This document shows, piece by piece, positions 45,195-53,678 of a stretch of DNA of 64,000 nt; positions within the stretch are counted from its first letter, which is position 1; each line of letters opens with the position of its first letter. Source of the stretch: Verrucomicrobiaceae bacterium (GTDB taxonomy: Bacteria; Verrucomicrobiota; Verrucomicrobiia; Verrucomicrobiales; DEV007); assembly GCA_024229495.1 (NCBI GenBank), contig JAAESJ010000559.1, forward strand, positions 23,492 through 87,491. The letters are read 5' to 3'. Under the pieces are notes generated by a model. The model was not told the DNA's origin and did no database searches. It worked only from the letters and a program-made list of their open reading frames with translations. A program made the translations under genes and the position numbers.

Positions 45195-45556
45195 AATAAT
45201 TTCTTGATCGTACAGTCCGGTGGGAAGAAGTCAAAGTTTGCCATAAAAAACTCCCCGCCCCCATGCAGATAATAGCGAAACCCCAGCCCATAAGGACTCT
45301 TTCTACCTACAAATCACCGTAAGCCGGTCATGTCCTGAAAAGGACCAAATTATGTCGACATTCATCCAACAGGTCTGCCGGGAATGCATGCTCAAAGGTT
45401 CACTGTAATCTTGTAATCTCGCCAAGGAATGTACATATTCAGGATATTCCGCCCCTCAAATGCTGAGTCAACAAGGCCAAGTCGTTCGCTCATTATCCAC
45501 ATATGCAGAAAAATGCGGAGCGGTCTCATGACTCACAGAATCGCACAGATTCCCCA
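45195..45556. other. Intergenic stretch between divergent M16 and nadK genes
   Basis: 362 bp between divergent genes. It should hold both promoters. A small hairpin (GTCCT-GAAA-AGGAC at 45332-45345) is visible but is too short for a terminator and is not followed by T. The last 54 bp (45503-45556) are open in the nadK frame and could be an N-terminal extension. Confidence 0.5.
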
Positions 45557-46420
45557 ATGAAAGTCCTGGTCGTATACAAGAAAAGCGCATGGGAACTCTT
45601 CAGTAGTTCAGAGGATCCCAATGTGGCTCTTTTCATGGAGAATTCAGGACGTGATACGCAGTTCTTTGAAGATAGTCACCGGATTCAAAAAACATCGGCG
45701 GAAACCGTAAAATCCTCCCTCCTTGCATCCGGGGCAGAAATAAAGATGCTCTACCGCTCGGAATTATCTGAAGAAGTAACCAAAGGCATTGATCTTGCGG
45801 TCACCATCGGCGGCGACGGGACTTTCCTTGAAACCTCCCATTTCATCGATGATCAAACTCCAATCATAGGAGTGAATTCAGACCCCTCGCGCAGCGTCGG
45901 ATTCCTTTCAGCCTGCAATGGTTCAGAATTCCCCGAGATCTTCGCCGGGTTAAATGACTTGCCCAGACTCAATCTTACTCGCGCCAGAGCTACCATTAAC
46001 GGTAATTTAACCGGCCCTCCTATCCTGAATGATATCCTCTTCTCAAGTCCCAACCCGGCAGCAACAACCCGCTACCGGATTGGCGAACGCTCATTCAGAA
46101 ACAGCGGTTGCCTCGTCTCCACCGCATCAGGTTCAACGGCATGGATTTTCCAGGAAGGGTGCAGTCCTTTGCCACTCGAAGACAACAGGCTCCAGTGTTA
46201 CCATCGTGGCACCCGGGGCTCCTCTCCTGAGGTTATTGATTCCTTAATGCTCAACTCTCTGACTCGTAAGGGCAGGCTCTACATCGATGGAGAACACCTT
46301 TCTTTTCCACTCTCAATCGGTCAAACTCTGGAGTTAACCACCGGTCCGTCATTAACAGTAATCGGTGACCTCGAAGGGAAACGGGAAAAGTTCCTATCTA
46401 AATACCATCACTCATTATAA
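45557..46420 (+). CDS. nadK: NAD kinase
   Basis: 287 residues from the ATG at 45557. VTIGGDGTFL with GGDGT at 85-89 is the kinase signature; NDILF and STASGSTAW correspond to the NE/D and glycine-rich motifs of the second domain. It phosphorylates NAD to NADP. The region before GGDGT is less conserved, but length and motif order fit. coaD follows after 4 bp. An in-frame ATG at 45503 would add 18 polar residues with no family support. Confidence 0.86.
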   Translation: MKVLVVYKKSAWELFSSSEDPNVALFMENSGRDTQFFEDSHRIQKTSAETVKSSLLASGAEIKMLYRSELSEEVTKGIDLAVTIGGDGTFLETSHFIDDQTPIIGVNSDPSRSVGFLSACNGSEFPEIFAGLNDLPRLNLTRARATINGNLTGPPILNDILFSSPNPAATTRYRIGERSFRNSGCLVSTASGSTAWIFQEGCSPLPLEDNRLQCYHRGTRGSSPEVIDSLMLNSLTRKGRLYIDGEHLSFPLSIGQTLELTTGPSLTVIGDLEGKREKFLSKYHHSL

Positions 46421-46424
46421 TACC

Positions 46425-46922
46425 ATGGCAGAGTCCGAAAAAAGAGCCGTTTACGCAGGTAGTTTCGATCCACTTACCAACGGTCACCTATGGATGGTCG
46501 AGCAAGGCTTAACTCTATTTGATCACCTGACAGTGGCGATCGGCATTAATCCGGATAAACAATACACCTACGACCTGGATGCCCGATTGGAAATTCTGCG
46601 TGATTCCCTGCCAAAAAAAGGAAACCTGAACATTTCACACTTCAGTAACCGATATCTCGTCGATTATGCAACAGAGGTTGGCGCAGGTTATATTCTACGT
46701 GGCATCCGCTCTGCACAGGATTACGAGTTTGAAAGAGGAATGCGTCATACAAATGCCCTACTCAACGACAGAATCACCACTGTTTTCCTCATGCCTCCAC
46801 GGAATCTCGCTGAACTAAGCAGTAGCATGGTAAAGGGGCTGGTCGGTCCAGAAGGATGGGAAGATCACGTGATCAAAATGGTGCCAAAACCGGCATTTGA
46901 TGCTCTAAGGCAAAACCATTGA
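46425..46922 (+). CDS. coaD: Phosphopantetheine adenylyltransferase
   Basis: 165 residues from the ATG at 46425. The nucleotidyltransferase motif GSFDPLTNGH (12-21), YILRGIRSAQDYEFERGM and the C-terminal ELSSSMVKGLVG (ISSS motif) match CoaD. It makes dephospho-CoA from 4'-phosphopantetheine, in the same pathway as panE in this window. Length is normal. Starts 4 bp after nadK. Confidence 0.93.
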   Translation: MAESEKRAVYAGSFDPLTNGHLWMVEQGLTLFDHLTVAIGINPDKQYTYDLDARLEILRDSLPKKGNLNISHFSNRYLVDYATEVGAGYILRGIRSAQDYEFERGMRHTNALLNDRITTVFLMPPRNLAELSSSMVKGLVGPEGWEDHVIKMVPKPAFDALRQNH

Positions 46923-47048
46923 CCTTTCTAACAAGGCTCCTCCACCACAATTTTCATGCCAGTTTGCTAAATCCAGAGGAAATCACTTTCGAAAACCTCA
47001 AATCCGTGCAAATTATTCGCCCGCTCCCTCAACCATTTTTCATTTATC

Positions 47049-47249
47049 ATGCGATTAAAGAGAAAATTCCAGAAAACCCACCTGACCCGCCCGCGCAAGG
47101 GTGGTGCTGCTAAACGGCGACGCCAGAGTGACCAGAAAAAACGTCTGGTAGCTCTTGGCATGGACGAGGAAAGGGTCACTAAAATGAATCCACGGGAAGT
47201 TCTCACATTGCTGAAGCACCCCATGAAGGTTGCCAAGGACAACGAATAG
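47049..47249 (+). CDS. Small basic protein
   Basis: 66 residues, strongly basic in the first half (RLKRKFQKTHLTRPRKGGAAKRRRQ), the second half a helix pair around MNPREVLTLLKHP. No signal peptide. The composition resembles ribosome- or nucleic-acid-binding small proteins, but I do not recognise the family. A hairpin terminator lies 36 bp after the stop, which supports it as a real, expressed unit. There is no clear ribosome binding site. Confidence 0.65.
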   Translation: MRLKRKFQKTHLTRPRKGGAAKRRRQSDQKKRLVALGMDEERVTKMNPREVLTLLKHPMKVAKDNE

Positions 47250-47284
47250 GACAACCTGCCGTAATTTAATTACCTGTCACTTCA

Positions 47285-47326
47285 AACGCCTGCACCTTTC
47301 AACGGTGGCGGGCGTTTTTATTTTCA
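47285..47326 (+). terminator. Rho-independent terminator
   Basis: Stem of 12-13 bases (47285-47296 with 47304-47316, one bulge and one mismatch), loop of seven, then a T-rich stretch to 47326. It ends the plus-strand transcript that begins at or before the small basic gene and may include coaD. Confidence 0.75.
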
Positions 47327-47446
47327 GGATGACTTGTTTACTTGCGTTCAGAGCAACAAGCCTCTCTTTACATGCATTAAGCAAAGCCACTGGAATACGC
47401 ATCCATGCTCCCGCGAGCGGATCTTGACGGGATTAGAATGAGCTCA

Positions 47447-48490
47447 TTAACTTTCGTCTGAATCAGGTTCCACTGGCTTGGTCAACAAATGCTTCAAGCT
47501 AGTAGGCAGACCGCCTGGATTCAAAACGTTAAACAGGGACGCAATTCCATATGCCTCCTTTTGCATCGTATAGCTCTCCTTGAATTGAGGCATCTTCTCA
47601 ATAAGCTTCAGAGAGGCCAACATCGACCGGAGAGCCAGCCCTCGCTCTGCCCCATAATTAATGGTGTATGCCCGGGAATAATCCGTAAGGGCCTTTGACC
47701 GCATCAATCCAATATCACGATTCAAGGTAATTCGCTCCTCACGTGAGGTTTCCGCTTCCGGGTCCAGTTCAGCAAGTTTTCCCGCTAATTCCTCGGACAT
47801 TTTCTCGGTTGAAATAGCCCTTAGGTAAGCAACTTGAGCCATATGCTGGAAGTTGAGGCTGTCAACCAAAGGCATCTCGTTGGGAGCAACGGTGTAATCA
47901 TCGATTCCGGGAATTTGAGATTTCTTCACCTCATAAGTCTCCATCATGAAGCTCAGGGGGCGCCATCTTCCCTTCGCGAGGTGCTCCCATCCCTGGAATA
48001 ACTTAATCTGATCCTTCCATTTCTTTCCCAGATTCACCTTCTGGACCTTAACATAGGGTTCCATCATGTCGGCAAACTTACCGGTGCGTCGCAAACACTC
48101 CATGTAGTAAAATACAGCCTGGGCCCCAATATTATCCTGCATCATGGGATGCTTTGACCCGGCAAACCCCTTGTAGTCTTCTATTGCCTGCTTGAATGCC
48201 AAAGTGGCTTGCGTGTAATCACGTCGGTCCCAGTGTTCTTTTGCCTTCTTCCAGTCATCCGGCTGCCCCCAGGAAACACCCTTCATGCTGCTGAACGCAT
48301 AACCTGCAGCAGCGGAACCATCTTCAAATTGACTAATATAAATATTTCTGTCATCCGCCTTGGTTGCGAACCCCGGGAAATCATTGCCATCACTACGTGC
48401 TATTGTGATTGAGATCGGCTTGGCAAATGCCTGCCCACAAAGAACAATGCAGATAACTGGAAGGTAGCGCATTAGCTTGAACGTTTTCAT
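47447..48490 (-). CDS. Secreted protein with N-terminal beta segment and helical repeats (ExbBD cluster 2)
   Basis: 347 residues. Signal peptide (about 1-23, ending AFA before KP). A beta-like segment (about 24-75: FATKADDRNIYISQF, GYAFSSMKGVSW) is followed by helical TPR-like repeats (RDYTQATLAFKQAIEDYKG and others). The plan equals that of the 296-residue protein at 5113-6003. No catalytic motif. Last gene of the second ExbBD cluster, 33 bp after the large TPR gene. Confidence 0.78.
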   Translation of the reverse strand: MKTFKLMRYLPVICIVLCGQAFAKPISITIARSDGNDFPGFATKADDRNIYISQFEDGSAAAGYAFSSMKGVSWGQPDDWKKAKEHWDRRDYTQATLAFKQAIEDYKGFAGSKHPMMQDNIGAQAVFYYMECLRRTGKFADMMEPYVKVQKVNLGKKWKDQIKLFQGWEHLAKGRWRPLSFMMETYEVKKSQIPGIDDYTVAPNEMPLVDSLNFQHMAQVAYLRAISTEKMSEELAGKLAELDPEAETSREERITLNRDIGLMRSKALTDYSRAYTINYGAERGLALRSMLASLKLIEKMPQFKESYTMQKEAYGIASLFNVLNPGGLPTSLKHLLTKPVEPDSDES

Positions 48491-48523
48491 ACTTGTATCG
48501 AAGTGTTTTCGGTTCCGGTTATC

Positions 48524-51481
48524 CTACTGGTAGGGACTCTCATGACTTTCCTCGGCATGCGTCGGCGCAAGGGCATCATAAATCTTCCGAAGCTTTGTGA
48601 AGTAACCCTTGAAGCGTGAATCTCTCTGTAGCTTCTTCTCGAAACGCAATCCTCCCATACGCGCCAGAGTGTAGGCCTCCTTGCCTTTATTATCGGCTTG
48701 CTGAATCTCAGCGCTACGCGTCATGGCAGGTATCGAATAGTCGACATACTGAGGATACTTGAAATAATTCTGCAGGTAAGCACTTAGCGCCTTGCTCTTC
48801 TTTCCTTGCTTGTCACGAGCCTGACCAAGTCGATACCAAGCTTCCGGACTGTGACTCCGCCATGATTTATTGGAAACAAATTCAAACCATGATTCCTCAG
48901 CATCGTTCCAGCTCTCTGTCCGGCTGTAATGAAGGGCCCGCTCATAGGCTGATTCCTCCTTTAACTTGGTGTTCCCGGAATTGGCCAGCACCCATTTAAC
49001 GTTATCCAAGGCTTTCTCATGCAGGGTTTGATTAGCTCCCCGTAAATAGATCTTGGCAAGCGCGTTCTTGGCGTAATCCACCGAATCAATCCCCCCCCGG
49101 GTGAGGATCTCCTCAAACCAGGGAACCGCCTGCTTGGACTGCTCGGCATTGCGCAGGAAGTCACCAATCTTAGCAAGCACATATGGAGCAAGAACCTTCT
49201 TGTCAAAGCTCTTCAATTCACCGAAGGCGGTTCTGATCGCCGCGTTGGCAGCCTCCCCCTTCTCCATCTCCTTCTCAATGATGTCCACGCGCAAAACAAG
49301 CAACCAAGCCTGAACAGAATCGGGTTGTCCTCCTTTGGTTGCCATCGTCTTAAGCTTGGCAATGGTCTTGTCTGCGCCGTTTAGATCCACGGAAACATCG
49401 CCATATTTCGTGATCGCTTTCTCGAGGTCCGCATTCTCCTGTCGCCCTAGGCGATCAATCATGTCCTCAAGCTTATCCAGACCCTCCTGACCACGGTTCA
49501 CGCTCTCATGGGAAAGTGCCTCCAAGGCAACCGACACCACCTGCGGCTCCAGATAATTCTCGGAAAAATTGCCGATGAATTCATCATAATAGGCAGCTGC
49601 TCCCTTGAAATTCTCCCTGGCGGTAGCAACCGGCACTAGCTGGCTGAGAGCTTCTGCGGCAACCTGATAGTGACCATCCTGCCCCGCCCTCTCCTTGGCC
49701 TTAAGGTAAGTTTGTTCCGCCTGCTCCCATTCCTTCTTAACCTGAAGTACATCACCACGCAGATTCAAGCTACGGTCATAAATGTCACTGGTTGAAAAAC
49801 GCTTTTCAATATCATCAAGTTTTACTATGCAGTCATCAAATTCATCCTGAGCAAAATGACATGTCGCCCGATCCAGTAGAGCAAAAGGCCTGAGGTCTGA
49901 CTCCGGGAACTTTGTCAACCATCCCTCAAGCAGTGGAGCCGCTCTTGTCCATTCCAGAAGCTTCACCTTATTGGCTCCGCGATAATAGCTGGATTCCTCA
50001 ATGAAACCGCTCTCCGGGTAATCCTTGGCATGGGCCTCAAGAAGCGGATCAGCAGCCTCATACTGGCCATCGTAATAATAGGATCCCGACAGGCAGAACA
50101 TGCACAGGTCATGCTGCGGAGAAGGCTTAGGCAACTTGTCGATAATGTCCGAGGCGATCTTGATACAACGCAAATAATCTCCCCTCCGGAATAGCTGCTC
50201 AATAAGCATACTCTGCACCTCAGGCTCCAGTTCATGACCCGGGTAAGCCTTGAGGAAATTCATGCCGTGATGCTGAGCGGAGAGTAAATCGCCAATGGAA
50301 AAGGCGCACCTCGTTGCATTATATACGATCTCAGGATGAATATGCTTTGTCTTCTTGGTCTTACTATTGACGGTCTTGGCAGTCGGAAAACGTCGCGACA
50401 TGTAATCATAGATGGCGTATGCACTGCGTAGGCTGAAATTATTCTCGTAAATCACTGCCAGCAGCCGAAGGCCGGTAATATCCACCGCTGTGCCCTCAAC
50501 AATGGTCTTTTGAAGGTCATCTATCTTCTGTTGAACTTTCTTCTGAGCCTCCTCGTTCTTGTAGAAACCCTTGCGGTCTTCAAGCTCGGAAATGGCGTCC
50601 TCGGTACGGGGACTTAGGGTAAAGAAACGCAAGGCCATAGCATCAAGATTCTTTGCATCCCCGGATGCTTCATCCTCTCCGCCTCCCGAGGCTTCCTGTG
50701 CAAGTTGGAGATAGCGCTGGTTGAAGCCATACTTAAAGCTCTCGAATGCCGGCCAGCGAAGCCACGTGTCATTGGCTTGCATAAAAGACATCGCCTCATT
50801 CTGTCTCCCCTTCTCAATCCATTTCTCAGCAAGATCAAAGAAGGCATTCTGCAGCATCCATCTCTCACGCAGGTTGATCCTTTCGTATACCCCGTAAACC
50901 TTCTGCAGATATTCGGTAGCCTCAGGAATCTTGGCAAGGCGCGCGTAGCAAACCCCATAATTGATATACAACTCAAACATTGAAAAGGCTCCCTTGTCCG
51001 GCTTCTCACCCTCGAATTTCTTGTATATCTTGATAGCTCCCTCGTATTCCCCCTTTGCCTGTGCAGCAGTCCCCCAGCGATACAGGGCAATGAGGTGGTA
51101 ATGGTTACGGGTGTTTGGCACCTTCTCGGCTTTCTCCTTGGGAATACGGTTTGGGAAATTCCTGTAGGTGGTCTCAAACTGACGCTCAGCCTCGTCATAT
51201 TTCTTGAGCTGCATCTGGCACAGGCCAAGATGGTAATGAATGAGTCCAAAGGCGGGGCCGTAGATATCAAAAGCATTCTGTTTGTAGTCCCCGACCACAG
51301 ACTGCAACACGCTCGACGCATCTGCCCATTTTGATTCTTCCATCAACTGAACAGCCTTGCGGTAATTGTCCTCAACGGGATTCTGGGCTTCTACTGTGCC
51401 GAGATTAATAAGCACACAACAAACAAGCGCAGGCAGGAAACAGCGCTGCCTCCAAAAATTAATTAGTGTCTGAGTTCTCAT
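48524..51481 (-). CDS. Large secreted TPR-repeat protein (ExbBD cluster 2)
   Basis: 985 residues from the ATG at 51481. Signal peptide (about 1-33, ending VEA before QN). The mature part is TPR-like repeats from end to end, for example HLGLCQMQLKKYDEAERQFETTY, NYGVCYARLAKIPEATEYLQKVY and CLSGSYYYDGQYEAADPLLEAH. It is the counterpart of the 933-residue protein in the first cluster, but the two sequences are not close. Likely a periplasmic scaffold working with the ExbB/ExbD genes upstream; partner unknown. Confidence 0.82.
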   Translation of the reverse strand: MRTQTLINFWRQRCFLPALVCCVLINLGTVEAQNPVEDNYRKAVQLMEESKWADASSVLQSVVGDYKQNAFDIYGPAFGLIHYHLGLCQMQLKKYDEAERQFETTYRNFPNRIPKEKAEKVPNTRNHYHLIALYRWGTAAQAKGEYEGAIKIYKKFEGEKPDKGAFSMFELYINYGVCYARLAKIPEATEYLQKVYGVYERINLRERWMLQNAFFDLAEKWIEKGRQNEAMSFMQANDTWLRWPAFESFKYGFNQRYLQLAQEASGGGEDEASGDAKNLDAMALRFFTLSPRTEDAISELEDRKGFYKNEEAQKKVQQKIDDLQKTIVEGTAVDITGLRLLAVIYENNFSLRSAYAIYDYMSRRFPTAKTVNSKTKKTKHIHPEIVYNATRCAFSIGDLLSAQHHGMNFLKAYPGHELEPEVQSMLIEQLFRRGDYLRCIKIASDIIDKLPKPSPQHDLCMFCLSGSYYYDGQYEAADPLLEAHAKDYPESGFIEESSYYRGANKVKLLEWTRAAPLLEGWLTKFPESDLRPFALLDRATCHFAQDEFDDCIVKLDDIEKRFSTSDIYDRSLNLRGDVLQVKKEWEQAEQTYLKAKERAGQDGHYQVAAEALSQLVPVATARENFKGAAAYYDEFIGNFSENYLEPQVVSVALEALSHESVNRGQEGLDKLEDMIDRLGRQENADLEKAITKYGDVSVDLNGADKTIAKLKTMATKGGQPDSVQAWLLVLRVDIIEKEMEKGEAANAAIRTAFGELKSFDKKVLAPYVLAKIGDFLRNAEQSKQAVPWFEEILTRGGIDSVDYAKNALAKIYLRGANQTLHEKALDNVKWVLANSGNTKLKEESAYERALHYSRTESWNDAEESWFEFVSNKSWRSHSPEAWYRLGQARDKQGKKSKALSAYLQNYFKYPQYVDYSIPAMTRSAEIQQADNKGKEAYTLARMGGLRFEKKLQRDSRFKGYFTKLRKIYDALAPTHAEESHESPYQ

Positions 51482-51670
51482 CAAAATTTTTATTCGGGGA
51501 TTTGAAAACAACGGCATTTATCAATGCTTAACATACAACAACCAGCCACAACCCGAAAGTCTGTTTTTTGTATTGGTCCGACAAGCAACAAAAGCAAAAC
51601 CGCTGGTTTCATGCTTCGAACGGGAATGCTCATCCCCAGAAACCATGAAACGGGAATAAATTCCCATTAT

Positions 51671-52141
51671 TTACTCCGGCCCGCTGAACCCCGTCATCGT
51701 GATATTTTTGATCTTTACAGACGCCAGGGCATTAACAACATCAATAAAACGCTGAGTGTTTCCCTCATCGGCCGCAGCCACGATGACCACAGGTTTACTC
51801 CCAACACCATCAGCCAGTTCCTTGTATTCCTTAAGTTTTGCCCTGAGCTGTGGAAGCCTGTCAGGCTTGGATCCCTTGGGTCTAGCTGCCCCTACTTCCA
51901 CGGTCTTGTCGACAATCACCCTGCCATCTGCCTCTATCAGAATTGCAAGCGGGTCAACGGGGTCAGGATTATCCGTGGGAATGGAGGTCGGCAGAACAAT
52001 AGAAAGATCCGTCTCGTCCTTCTTGAGCGTGGAAGTCACCAGAAAGTAAATGAGCAACAGGAATGCAACGTCAACAAGTGACGAAATATCAAGTTCAGGA
52101 TCCTTTGCTCCTTCCGGCGAATATTTTCTCCTGCGTGACAT
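51671..52141 (-). CDS. exbD: ExbD/TolR-type proton channel subunit (cluster 2, second copy)
   Basis: 156 residues. Membrane helix with SSLVDVAFLLLIYFLVTSTL and the key Asp at residue 24; the usual PMIDM is SLVDVA here, a divergent form. Periplasmic domain of about 110 residues ends in TMTGFSGPE. It is 20 bp after the other exbD of this cluster. The Asp is conserved, so proton conduction is expected. Confidence 0.88.
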   Translation of the reverse strand: MSRRRKYSPEGAKDPELDISSLVDVAFLLLIYFLVTSTLKKDETDLSIVLPTSIPTDNPDPVDPLAILIEADGRVIVDKTVEVGAARPKGSKPDRLPQLRAKLKEYKELADGVGSKPVVIVAAADEGNTQRFIDVVNALASVKIKNITMTGFSGPE

Positions 52142-52160
52142 TGAATGTGATTAAAAAAGA

Positions 52161-52625
52161 TTATTTTCCGGTCTTGAAAGCTCCAAAGATCACTTTGTTG
52201 ATCCCTCCTTCTGCCGCCGCTTTAGCCACCTTCTTGATATCACTGACTTCGGCATCCTTATGCGCGCGCAACAACAGGGAGGCTTCTGTGCCGCTCTGCT
52301 CCATGCTATCGGCAAACTTCTGCACCCTATTGGTAATCTCCTCCAAGGTAACCGTCTTGCTACCATCTGATGTGGTATACTTGCTCTCCCCGCCGGCCCC
52401 TTTGGCATAGACATTAAATACAATTCTGCCTTTGACATTCTTGGGCTTGACCGACTGGTCTGCCACTGGCGGCTTAATTGCGGGATCAACCCTGACTGTC
52501 ACCATCCTTGATGCGACCATGAAGAATATCAACAGCAGGAAGACCATGTCGATCATCGGCGACATGTCCATCTTGGCGTCGTCCTCCGCCTGCTCTAAAG
52601 CTGCCTGATATTTACTCGAAGCCAT
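52161..52625 (-). CDS. exbD: ExbD/TolR-type proton channel subunit (cluster 2, first copy)
   Basis: 154 residues. SPMIDMVFLLLIFFMVAS with Asp at residue 26 is the standard signature. The N-terminus is short and acidic (EQAEDDAK). The periplasmic domain ends in KVIFGAFKTGK, close to the ending of the cluster 1 copy (VLFGTYRR), so these two are probably orthologous positions in the two operons. It follows exbB by 32 bp. Confidence 0.9.
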   Translation of the reverse strand: MASSKYQAALEQAEDDAKMDMSPMIDMVFLLLIFFMVASRMVTVRVDPAIKPPVADQSVKPKNVKGRIVFNVYAKGAGGESKYTTSDGSKTVTLEEITNRVQKFADSMEQSGTEASLLLRAHKDAEVSDIKKVAKAAAEGGINKVIFGAFKTGK

Positions 52626-52657
52626 CTTGCCAAAATCAAGGAAGCACGCAGATCACA

Positions 52658-53488
52658 CTATGCCTGCAAACCTTCGGGCACTTTCGCCATTGCCTGATCG
52701 GCATTGACTGCTGCATGACTGGCGTCAAGCATGTCTGACAAATCCTGATGACAGCCAGCCACCAAGCTATTGAAGCGGTTACGAAGGAAAAAGAAAAAGA
52801 ACACCGACGGAATGGCGATAATCAGCCCGGATGCCGTGGTTACCATGGCGAGACCAATGTCTGCAGCCAATGAGGAGGGATCAGCCTGCCCCTGGCTTCC
52901 AATGGTGTTAAATGCTCCCATCATACCGACAACCGTTCCCAAGAGCCCAAGCATCGGCGCGATCTGACCAATCACCCCGAGGTAACCGATCCAGTTCATG
53001 TGAGCGCGGTTTTCACGAATGGTAAATTCAGCCACTGCATCTTCAACTTCCTCCCTGCCCAGAGTTTCAGGATCGGTTGCATCAACATGCGGAAGGGCAC
53101 TGGCCAGCATCCGACCCAGGTAGGTCGGGCTTGTGGAAGCCACTTCGATTGCACTGCGAACCCGGCAATTGGCCATATGGTCAAGCAGTGCCATCTTCAA
53201 GTCCTCAGGCTTGAACTTGGCGGCAGTCAGCTGAATGAAATTGTAGACAATGAGTGCCACCATGGCAATCGATGCAATAATCAATGGCACCATCCATAAA
53301 CCCGCCTGCTTGACATTATCAAACATGGTGGCCGCCTCTTCCTCCTCCTCTGCAGCTGCATCAGCAGCCTGGGCAAGTAAGTCGGGCGCACTATAAAACA
53401 AGAAACCAATAACGGTTAGCAACAGGGACAAGAGAAAGAACTGCCGCCGGGACTGAGACTGGGGTTGTAAATAGGAGGTTTTCATCAT
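52658..53488 (-). CDS. exbB: ExbB/TolQ/MotA-type proton channel protein (cluster 2)
   Basis: 276 residues from the first of two adjacent ATG codons (53488, 53485). Signal-peptide-like leader (about 14-40) and an acidic segment (EEEEE), then three membrane helices, with APMLGLLGTVVGMMGAF in the second and a GLIIAIPSVFFFFFLRNRF helix. The long form with a leader is shared with cluster 1. First gene of the second ExbBD cluster. An inverted repeat at 53543-53566 lies upstream. Confidence 0.92.
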   Translation of the reverse strand: MMKTSYLQPQSQSRRQFFLLSLLLTVIGFLFYSAPDLLAQAADAAAEEEEEAATMFDNVKQAGLWMVPLIIASIAMVALIVYNFIQLTAAKFKPEDLKMALLDHMANCRVRSAIEVASTSPTYLGRMLASALPHVDATDPETLGREEVEDAVAEFTIRENRAHMNWIGYLGVIGQIAPMLGLLGTVVGMMGAFNTIGSQGQADPSSLAADIGLAMVTTASGLIIAIPSVFFFFFLRNRFNSLVAGCHQDLSDMLDASHAAVNADQAMAKVPEGLQA

Positions 53489-53542
53489 CGGATTTTCTGT
53501 TTTTTTGGAAAAAATTCGGTTGGTAGCACCCGGAAGAGAGCG

Positions 53543-53566
53543 TTCATGCCAACTCTCTGGTATGAA
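53543..53566. promoter_or_regulatory. Imperfect inverted repeat upstream of exbB cluster 2
   Basis: TTCATGCC-N8-GGTATGAA, seven of eight positions paired, 55 bp before the exbB start. It is flanked by a direct repeat AGCGTTCAT (53539-53547 and 53567-53575). Suggests an operator; the regulator is unknown. Confidence 0.4.
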
Positions 53567-53678
53567 AGCGTTCATAATCAGAACATTATCATGCCGGGAA
53601 CCCTTGATTTAGCACGGCTCCAGTTGAAATACAACCATTTTGAGACACATCCGGTCAAAGCCGTCATTTCACCGTTTT

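Noticed and set aside
45332..45345. Small hairpin between the M16 and nadK genes
   Set aside because: Five-base stem without T-run, so not a terminator.
46919..47113. 64-codon plus-strand open frame after coaD
   Set aside because: Overlaps the better-supported small basic protein in another frame and has no recognisable features.
50614..51321. 235-codon minus-strand open frame overlapping the 985-residue TPR gene
   Set aside because: Out-of-frame shadow of the TPR gene; composition (Arg, Cys, Ser-rich) is not protein-like.
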